A DNA stretch of 13,563 bases from NCBI GenBank assembly GCA_030614945.1, contig JAUXAH010000022.1:1-13563 (forward strand), given 5' to 3'. This stretch comes from Phycisphaerae bacterium. GTDB taxonomy: Bacteria > Planctomycetota > Phycisphaerae > Sedimentisphaerales > SG8-4. Below the pieces are notes generated by a model that saw only the letters and a program-made list of their open reading frames with translations, did not search any database and had not been told where the DNA came from. Of the stretch, positions 8,350 through 13,563 are shown piece after piece (within the stretch, counting starts at the first letter, position 1; the number at the start of each line of letters is the position of its first letter). The position numbers and the translations under genes are program-made.

Positions 8350-10463
8350 CTCAGCCACCAGCCCTGCCGCTTGCCCACAAGCACCACCCCCACCACCGCG
8401 GGGATCGCGACCCCGATGCCTATCAGCAACTCAGTTGAAATCAGGGGCGGCTCGTACTTGGACAGCCTCACGGTGCGAGTGTTCGTTCCTTCATAAATGG
8501 TAATTGTCTCCGAATAGCCCACATAGCCCTCGAGTGAAACCGTGAGTCGCTGACCGTTCGTCCGGATGTCGTTGATAGTCGCCTTGCCATCGCTCCCGGT
8601 GACCGCCTGGAGACCCGCTATGCCCACATCGGCACCACCCAGCGGCAAGTCGGTTTCGGCATCTATGACATGCACCGTCAGGTCGCCTGTGTAAATTACG
8701 GGCCCGGGGTTTTTCTCTAGATTCACCGTGAAGCTGTAGTCATCATTGAGCAGGGAGTTCTTCGCCACGACCTTGAGCGTGGCGGACTCGGTTCGGTCGC
8801 TCTCAACGTCCCCCACGGCCACGACCCACTTGAACTCCACAGTTGTATCAACTGGCACGGACTTGTCCCCTGGGTATGATATCACCGTCATGCCCCTCGG
8901 CAAGTTTAAGCTCGGGATGAACGTGTCCTCAGTATAGCCCGTGTTCCTGACCTTCGCGATCAGGGTAGCCTCTTGGCCCCCTGCGATCGTGACATCCGAA
9001 ACCTCCACTATCTCTGGGTCGCCGTACGGGGGTCTGAATATCACCGAGTCGAAAATGCTCGTCGGCGCCTTGAGCTGCACGAACGCGCGCACACTGGTCC
9101 CAGGCATCGACCACACCACCACTTGTCCTGTGTTCACGCTCGGGAATGTTCCGGCACGGTATTCGGTTTTGGGAACCTCGATTGTGTAAAGCGATGGTGT
9201 CCCTTTCCAGAGGTCGACCCACGTGGGCTTGAGCGGGACTTGGTAGGGGTCAGTCACTATCCGTGCCCCAGCGGTTGTGTCGGGTGTGAGTGTGCCTATT
9301 CGAGTTTGATAACAAAATTCGTTCCATGTGTCGGTGGCCCCGAGGAACTGGATTTCGACCTTTGATGTCCCCCCCGAAAAAGCCCATCCTCTCCAATCCA
9401 GTTTCGCCTCTCCGTTGATCACATCGAACAAGCCCTCCTTCACCTTTATCCCGCCTCTGAAATCCGTGACCTTGACGCGGTACTTGTCCGGGACGAAGCC
9501 GCCAGTCCCGTTGACGGAGAACACGGTCGTGAAATCGTAGTCCGACGAAAATATCTCGTCCCAGAAGTAGAGCTCTAGTTCAACGGTCCCATCGTCTTTT
9601 ACATCTGTTATGTCGGTCCACGCTTCCACGCTACTTAACCACCCTCCCCACCCGAACCACCACGTCTTGTCGTTCTTTCCCCAATCAAAATCGTCTTCCT
9701 GATTGTACTGCGTGCTGGTTTTAGCAACGGATATGTCCACCTTGCGGGGGCCGGGCTGGTTCGCCAAGAAGAGCGGCTGAAGGATTGATTCCCTAACGAA
9801 CTGCGAAGTGCCGTCCACGTTGAAGATGTACGCGTAGTCAGAACTCGGCGGCAGAATCCCGCTCCAGATCTGGCCAAGATTCATGAGTTCCATTCCTTGG
9901 GGTAGGAGAACCTTCTCTCGCACATCCCAGTCGGTGCCCCCGCAGAGGAAGCTCTTGTCGGCGATGATGGCGCCCGTAGTCGTGTCGCTAATGATGACTT
10001 GATAGGGGACATGGATTCCCGTCCAGCTGGGTGTGGCGAGCGAGTAGTACTCCCAAAGTCTCGTTTCGGATGGTAGTCCGTGATCGTCGTAGGCTATCCC
10101 CGCTCTATGAACAGGGCCGTGCACGTAGGGATCCCCCAAGGGCCTAATCACGACGGAGATGCCCTTTTGGGACTGTATCTGTGATCCTGGGGGAATGTCG
10201 TGGGAAGGGTCCTCCGCCAGATCGACTGTGGCATCCTCTGGCCGGATGGTGAAAATCATCTCGTCGCGCTGGTCAACAATTAACGTGAGTAGCCAATACC
10301 CAGTCAGAATCTCTGTTCCGTCCGGGCTTATGCGTAGCTCGTGCACCTCTACCTTCGACACTATCCCGGCAGCAGGGACCATCTGCTGGTATGCCAAGTA
10401 CCCCGCCACGGAGCCGATAAGTGCAATGATGACGGCGAGCGCAACTAAATCCTGCCGCTCCAT
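8346..10463 (-). CDS. Large extracytoplasmic protein with CARDB-like and carboxypeptidase-regulatory-like domains, anchored at both ends
   Basis: The 705-residue protein has an N-terminal membrane segment (about 6-24) and a C-terminal one (about 677-696) ending KRQGWWLR. The first 480 residues are not recognised; they are rich in Trp, Gly and Asp (for example KTWWFGWGGWLSS, 267-278), with beta-type sequence. Residues about 483-583 resemble a CARDB-type Ig fold (EIVEVSDVTIAGGQEATLIAKVRNTG pattern). Residues about 593-669 resemble a carboxypeptidase-regulatory or PEGA-like fold (VIDAETDLPLGGADVGI, DGKATINDI, VSLEGY). Its ATG directly follows the TAG of the upstream gene (TAGATG) and its stop overlaps the next start, so it lies in a tight operon. 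Likely a cell-surface or virion-surface structural protein; exact role unknown. Confidence 0.9.
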   Translation of the reverse strand: MERQDLVALAVIIALIGSVAGYLAYQQMVPAAGIVSKVEVHELRISPDGTEILTGYWLLTLIVDQRDEMIFTIRPEDATVDLAEDPSHDIPPGSQIQSQKGISVVIRPLGDPYVHGPVHRAGIAYDDHGLPSETRLWEYYSLATPSWTGIHVPYQVIISDTTTGAIIADKSFLCGGTDWDVREKVLLPQGMELMNLGQIWSGILPPSSDYAYIFNVDGTSQFVRESILQPLFLANQPGPRKVDISVAKTSTQYNQEDDFDWGKNDKTWWFGWGGWLSSVEAWTDITDVKDDGTVELELYFWDEIFSSDYDFTTVFSVNGTGGFVPDKYRVKVTDFRGGIKVKEGLFDVINGEAKLDWRGWAFSGGTSKVEIQFLGATDTWNEFCYQTRIGTLTPDTTAGARIVTDPYQVPLKPTWVDLWKGTPSLYTIEVPKTEYRAGTFPSVNTGQVVVWSMPGTSVRAFVQLKAPTSIFDSVIFRPPYGDPEIVEVSDVTIAGGQEATLIAKVRNTGYTEDTFIPSLNLPRGMTVISYPGDKSVPVDTTVEFKWVVAVGDVESDRTESATLKVVAKNSLLNDDYSFTVNLEKNPGPVIYTGDLTVHVIDAETDLPLGGADVGIAGLQAVTGSDGKATINDIRTNGQRLTVSLEGYVGYSETITIYEGTNTRTVRLSKYEPPLISTELLIGIGVAIPAVVGVVLVGKRQGWWLR

Positions 10464-11156
10464 CTACCTACGCTCCAGCCGCATGAAGAGGATTTGGGTG
10501 AGCCCAGCTATGGTTCCCCCGAGTATGATGGGCAGGGCCCCGAGCACTATCTCCTGCCCCCCGACGGTCGCCGCAAGAACTAGGGGACCAGCACTAAGGC
10601 CAATAGCGTTAAGACTTATCGCTGTTCCGAGCGCGAGCCCGATCGTCGCAGATATGAACGCCCCCGGCCTACCGAGGGTACGTACGGACATCAGGAAAAT
10701 CGCTAGGAATCCTAGGACGAATATCGCTGCAATCCACAGGAATGGCCCGATGATCCATGAGGTGATGTCCCCTGTTATGCCCATGGCGTGTGCCCCCGTG
10801 TTGACAGTTCCCAACACGGCTGCTCGCAATTCGGGGACGAACGCTGGCACGAGCGACAGGAGCCCGAAGACAAGCGGCAGGAACCAAGCAAAGGGGTCCC
10901 TCATCCCAACCCGCCTCAGCACCCAGTAGGTGAACCCGAATATCAGACCAGCAACGATGAAAGGCAAAAATGAAACTATAACGTAAAGGGAAACCCCGAC
11001 AGCCACTAGGATCAAGGGAATCAAAATCCAAAGGGGTAGAGCCATCCCCAATGAAAGTGATCCTAACGCCAAGGAGGCTTTCGCAGGGTCCTTTAGCGAT
11101 TCAGCTTTTAATATGGCCTTGGCTTTCTTGCCATATTTGACCTTGAGTTCGACCAT
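10464..11156 (-). CDS. Polytopic membrane protein, about six helices
   Basis: The 230-residue protein has a basic N-terminus (KVKYGKKAKAILKAESLKD) followed by about six hydrophobic segments rich in Gly, Ala, Leu and Ile, and ends in RLERR. Two helices are joined by a short basic turn (LRRVGMRDP). ATG 11156 is chosen because GGTGAGG lies about five bases upstream; GTG 11165 is in frame but overlaps that site. It shows no transporter signature that I recognise. Its place between the two exported proteins of the operon suggests a membrane platform or assembly partner for them. Confidence 0.86.
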   Translation of the reverse strand: MVELKVKYGKKAKAILKAESLKDPAKASLALGSLSLGMALPLWILIPLILVAVGVSLYVIVSFLPFIVAGLIFGFTYWVLRRVGMRDPFAWFLPLVFGLLSLVPAFVPELRAAVLGTVNTGAHAMGITGDITSWIIGPFLWIAAIFVLGFLAIFLMSVRTLGRPGAFISATIGLALGTAISLNAIGLSAGPLVLAATVGGQEIVLGALPIILGGTIAGLTQILFMRLERR

Positions 11157-11180
11157 TATCCTCACCTACCGCTAGGGTTA

Positions 11181-11217
11181 GGCTCCTAGTCATCGGGGGC
11201 GTGACCCTTTAGGAGCC
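11181..11217 (-). terminator. Intergenic stem-loop after the exported-protein gene (possible partial terminator or mRNA stabiliser)
   Basis: Perfect 8-bp arms GGCTCCTA (11181-11188) and TAGGAGCC (11210-11217) enclose a second 4-bp pairing GTCA/TGAC with a four-base bulge on one side and a loop TCGGGGGCG. It starts four bases after the upstream stop codon and ends 25 bases before the next start. There is no T-run, so it is not a classical archaeal or Rho-independent terminator. It may mark a processing site or protect the upstream message. Confidence 0.6.
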
Positions 11218-11220
11218 GTC

Positions 11221-12252
11221 CTAGACCACCGTTACAACCTTTATCTCGGTAGCAGATATCCCGGTGACTCCAGCGTAGCCCGTTCCTCCCTCAAGGTCGT
11301 TGATGGTTATGCGCAGCACTTCCTTGCCGGTGAATGCGTAGTCTGTGTTCGTCTTCACCTTGATCTTCAGCGTGACTGCGTAGTCCAGATCGCCGATCGC
11401 GTTGAGTTCGGCTGATATGTCCACGCTCAGCGTGATGTCGCCAACCGTTCCTATGTTTGTGTCAGCGTCGTCCGCCACCGTCACTACCAGCGGTGAAACG
11501 CCGAGGTTCTCCCAGTCGCTGCCGCGGATGAAGGCGAGCTGCATGTCGCGCAGTGCCTCGTATGCGGCGGTGACTGTTAGTTCCAAGGTGAAGTAGTGCG
11601 CCGTGGATGTCGTCAGGTTCTCCGTGATGGTGTTGGTCGTGGAGTCCCATTCTGCGGTGTTGTCTGATATGTCTAGGCTGAGGGTTCCTATCTTCGCAAG
11701 CTCCGGCCTCGCCCACAGGTTGGAAGTCGGATACACTTGCGCCCCGGGAATGCTTGTACTCTCCACATCTGCGTAGTACCCGCTCTTACTCGCTACCACC
11801 CATACCGTGCCCGAGGTGACGCCGTCGACCGAAATCAGGGCCGAACCGTCCGTGTCGGAGTTCTCCTCTGCCACGTCGATTATCGCCTTGGCCTTCTCTG
11901 GTTCCTCGAGCGTGACTTGGATTCTTGCATCCTGGATTGCGGTCTCTGGGATCTTCAGCGCGTCTGCGACCACTGCTTGTACATAGCCCACGTTCTGAAC
12001 TTCTGGACCCACGGGCGGTTCGTCTTCGGGCGGAGCTCTGAGGCCGATCGCCATGCCTATTGGTGCCACCAACAGACCAGAACAAATCATGCCGACCGCT
12101 ACGAAGACGACAACTGCGGTGATCCCTTCGACCATTCTGCCGATTTTGAGTTCCTCTTTGGCTTTCCGCGTGATGAACGCTGCTGCGAGAATAGCTATTA
12201 GCACTGAAAAGGCTACGAGGATCCAATCCGTTACCGAAAATGCCTCTATCAA
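11221..12252 (-). CDS. Exported protein with two N-terminal membrane helices and an extracellular beta-domain region
   Basis: The 343-residue protein starts at TTG 12252, chosen because GGAGG stands about seven bases upstream. Helix 1 is about 8-28 (WILVAFSVLIAILAAAF), a basic loop follows (RKAKEELKIGR), helix 2 is about 44-68 (AVVVFVAVGMICSGLLVAPIGMAIG), and the rest is Asp/Thr-rich beta sequence. Residues about 100-160 resemble a carboxypeptidase-regulatory-type Ig fold (ARIQVTLEEPEKAKAIIDV, DGSALISVDGV, ASKSGYYADVES); the remainder looks like one or two further Ig-like domains (LSLDISDNTAEW, ITLSVDISAEL). It is the first gene of unit B, with its own promoter, and is followed by a stem-loop, a layout often seen for the most abundant product of an operon. 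It could be a major surface or coat subunit; this is inference. Confidence 0.87.
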   Translation of the reverse strand: MIEAFSVTDWILVAFSVLIAILAAAFITRKAKEELKIGRMVEGITAVVVFVAVGMICSGLLVAPIGMAIGLRAPPEDEPPVGPEVQNVGYVQAVVADALKIPETAIQDARIQVTLEEPEKAKAIIDVAEENSDTDGSALISVDGVTSGTVWVVASKSGYYADVESTSIPGAQVYPTSNLWARPELAKIGTLSLDISDNTAEWDSTTNTITENLTTSTAHYFTLELTVTAAYEALRDMQLAFIRGSDWENLGVSPLVVTVADDADTNIGTVGDITLSVDISAELNAIGDLDYAVTLKIKVKTNTDYAFTGKEVLRITINDLEGGTGYAGVTGISATEIKVVTVV

Positions 12253-12288
12253 TTGTTTTCCTCCTGTTGGAAAAGCGTTGGAGCGGAG

Positions 12289-12324
12289 GGGGTATATCAT
12301 TAGTGTGCGGCACGGTTTGACACT
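12289..12324 (-). promoter_or_regulatory. 36-bp repeated promoter/operator element, copy 2
   Basis: This copy begins within the TAG stop of the winged-helix gene and matches 4432-4467 with one substitution (12299). The dyad is longer here: ATCAT-AGTGT pairs with ACACT-A-ATGAT around the loop CAAACCGTGCCGC. The TATA-like GATATAC (12292-12298) would place transcription start near 12270, giving a short leader that contains the GGAGG site and ends at TTG 12252. The fit between box, leader and start supports a real promoter. Confidence 0.72.
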
Positions 12325-12721
12325 ATGATAGAAAGCGCACAGACCTCGCTACAAGCATCGTGAAAATCCCAGCCACGCCCAGCGGGGTGTTGCCCAAGTA
12401 GAACCCGAGTAGGATGTACATCAGCCCAAGTGCAAAAAAAATGCCCTCGTAACGGGTTACTGGGTTCAATCTCTTGAGCCCCCCCTGCTTACCTACCGAG
12501 TATCCGTGTCCGCGCTTCCCAACCGCACCGACCTGTATCAGCCTGTCCAAGATCCTGAAAACCGTGCGTATGGAGAACCCAGTCGCCCCTTGGAGCTCCT
12601 TGGCGGTGGGGGATTTGCCCTGCCTGATATGCTTGAGTACTTTGAGTTCGCGGTGGTCAAACTCGGGTTGTACCATCTCGATCCCGAATAAAAACAGCAA
12701 AAGGGCGTCCTTGAGCCTCAA
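12323..12721 (-). CDS. Winged-helix DNA-binding protein with C-terminal membrane helices
   Basis: The 132-residue protein has a predicted winged helix at about 20-80: FDHRELKVLKHIRQGKSP, then helix-turn-helix TAKELQGATGFSIRTVFRILDRLIQVGAV, then a short wing (GKRGHGYSVG). Two hydrophobic segments follow (about 91-107 and 112-126), ending ARSVRFLS, so it is likely a membrane-bound regulator. TTG 12721 is chosen because GGTGGGGAC precedes it and it overlaps the upstream stop as TTGA; an in-frame ATG occurs 14 codons later, directly before the winged helix. It lies immediately upstream of copy 2 of the repeated element, making it the best local candidate to bind that element. It could also be a degenerate sensor with no DNA binding. 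Confidence 0.82.
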   Translation of the reverse strand: MRLKDALLLFLFGIEMVQPEFDHRELKVLKHIRQGKSPTAKELQGATGFSIRTVFRILDRLIQVGAVGKRGHGYSVGKQGGLKRLNPVTRYEGIFFALGLMYILLGFYLGNTPLGVAGIFTMLVARSVRFLS

Positions 12722-13203
12722 GTCCCCACCGTCGCCTTCTTTGATTGGGCACGCCACCTCGTGAACACTTTGACGCAAGCCCACATGGCGAATAACAGCA
12801 GCACGACAGAAACCACCAAGTTCGGGTCGAAAGGCGTGCTGACCGCCAACGCAATCAGGGCAAGCACGGCCACGAATGCAACAAAGGATTTACGTTCCTC
12901 GCTGGCGACGGGGTGCACGAAACCTATAAACCAAGCGATTAGTCCGTGCAGGAAGAGAAATAAGGCTAGTAGCCCAATACCGCAGATAATCATCCACCCC
13001 AACGCTCCGCTATTCCCGGTTTCCTGCCAGTAGGTGAATGAGTCCAGCGCAGAACGAGCAATTCGATATGGGGTAAGCAATGCTATTTCGCCTATTGCTA
13101 TCGCTTTTTCCCCGATTGTGGGGGGAAGGTTGGTGATCGTTCCCCAGTTGCTCACAACGGTGATTATGCTGAAAATTATCAACAACACCACTGGGACTTT
13201 CAG
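12718..13203 (-). CDS. Polytopic membrane protein of unknown function, about four helices
   Basis: Hydrophobic segments are about 2-17, 66-90, 98-116 and 124-144, with a basic C-terminus (RWRAQSKKATVGT) likely in the cytoplasm and a 50-residue hydrophilic loop after helix 1. The start is uncertain. An in-frame TTG at 13290 would place it across the divergent gene and upstream of the likely TATA box (13233-13241). CTG 13203 follows GGTGGG by three bases and gives the good N-terminus (M)KVPVVLLIIFSII; GTG 13191 is the nearest canonical start but lacks a well-placed ribosome site. It overlaps the next gene by TTGA, so the pair should be translated together. No family is recognised. Confidence 0.75.
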   Translation of the reverse strand: MKVPVVLLIIFSIITVVSNWGTITNLPPTIGEKAIAIGEIALLTPYRIARSALDSFTYWQETGNSGALGWMIICGIGLLALFLFLHGLIAWFIGFVHPVASEERKSFVAFVAVLALIALAVSTPFDPNLVVSVVLLLFAMWACVKVFTRWRAQSKKATVGT

Positions 13204-13241
13204 ATGCCCACCATATCCTCTAAACGGGAAAGCTTTTATGT
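13204..13241 (-). promoter_or_regulatory. Divergent promoter region with TATA-like box and partial copy of the repeated element
   Basis: On the minus strand CATAAAAGC (13233-13240) is a plausible TATA box for the two-gene unit to the left. Directly upstream CGCACACATAA (13236-13246) resembles the right half of the 36-bp element (CGCACACTAA) with one inserted base. GGTGGG (13207-13212) is the likely ribosome binding site. No clear TATA box is seen for the plus-strand gene. Confidence 0.4.
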
Positions 13242-13563
13242 GTGCGTGATAATGGAAAAAATGAGAATCTGAGATGTTCAATTTCGGCAACGGTCGCCCT
13301 TGCGGTTGCGTCTCTCCTTCTTGTAGTAAGTGCCCCTAGCGTGGCATCGCAGAGTGAGCTTGAAAATCAATTGATCGAGAATATGGCGCGGTTGGCCGAT
13401 GACCTCGAACAACTCCAATCCACGATTTCGGGCTTGGGTGAGAACTTGGGGGCCGAGATCGAAAACCTTTCCTCCTTGCTCTCGGCACTCCAAACCCAGC
13501 TCGGGGAGCTGATGGAGAACACTACCTCTGGACTGAACGATGCCATCGCTGACCTTCTCGCCC
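13242..13563 (+). CDS. Exported coiled-coil protein (partial, runs off right edge)
   Basis: From GTG 13242 the frame is open to the window end (107 codons). Residues about 13-34 form a signal peptide (TVALAVASLLLVVSAPSVAS), followed by a heptad-rich helix: ELENQLIENMARLADDLEQL, then repeated Leu/Ile at a/d spacing with Gly breaks (ISGLGENLGAEIENLSSLL, LQTQLGELMENTTSGL). This predicts a secreted or surface-tethered coiled coil. An upstream in-frame TAA at 13221 limits the start, and GTG is the only standard start before the signal sequence. It is divergent from the minus-strand units and shares their promoter region. Function unknown. Confidence 0.72.
   Translation, partial: MRDNGKNENLRCSISATVALAVASLLLVVSAPSVASQSELENQLIENMARLADDLEQLQSTISGLGENLGAEIENLSSLLSALQTQLGELMENTTSGLNDAIADLLA

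Noticed and set aside
8346..12252. Virus or provirus structural module
   Set aside because: The anchored Ig-like proteins would fit, but no capsid, packaging ATPase, integrase or replication gene is visible, so the window cannot support the call.
12253..12300. ATG at 12300 as start of the 343-residue exported protein
   Set aside because: The ATG is inside the repeated element and its TATA-like part, while TTG 12252 has a well-placed GGAGG.
4443..12324. Mobile element bounded by the two 36-bp copies
   Set aside because: There is no integrase, transposase or terminal inverted repeat, and each copy also fits a promoter position; kept only as an alternative.

Overview
This 13.6 kb window looks archaeal. 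Several starts sit a few bases after GGTG- or GGAGG-type ribosome binding sites, TTG and GTG starts are used, A/T-rich TATA-like boxes precede the transcription units, and genes are packed with ATGA- and TTGA-type overlaps. The lineage cannot be fixed from sequence alone. There are no tRNA, rRNA, CRISPR, transposase, integrase or replication genes. Almost everything encodes membrane or exported proteins, so this is a dedicated cell-surface locus, or possibly the structural region of an integrated or extrachromosomal element.

Nearly all genes run leftwards on the minus strand; read from right to left they fall into three units. Unit A (13203 to 12323) has a small polytopic membrane protein and a winged-helix protein with C-terminal membrane helices. 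Unit B (12252 to 4467) has an exported protein with two N-terminal membrane helices, a roughly six-helix membrane protein, a 705-residue protein anchored at both ends with CARDB-like and carboxypeptidase-regulatory-like domains, a 721-residue protein anchored at both ends with six InlB-type repeats and one PKD domain, a three-helix membrane protein, and a subtilisin-family (S8) protease anchored at both ends with a complete catalytic set. Unit C (4422 to 1, running off the left edge) has a secreted jelly-roll protein and a surface protein of at least about 1,090 residues. A divergent plus-strand gene at the right edge (13242 onward, partial) encodes an exported coiled-coil protein.

Units B and C are each preceded by the same 36-bp element (35 of 36 bases identical), which starts at the stop codon of the gene before it and ends in a TATA-like stretch. 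It contains the dyad AGTGT-N13-ACACT. A weaker half-site lies at the promoter of unit A. This suggests a small regulon in which one factor controls the surface units; the adjacent winged-helix protein is the obvious candidate, but that is inference.

The other striking point is the start of the giant surface protein. Its signal peptide is one base out of frame with the only good start codons, and the shift falls in an A9 run followed closely by a C7 run. This could be a sequencing error, transcriptional slippage, or phase variation. A possible reading of the locus is a surface-assembly module: large anchored repeat proteins, small membrane partners, and an anchored subtilase to process them.
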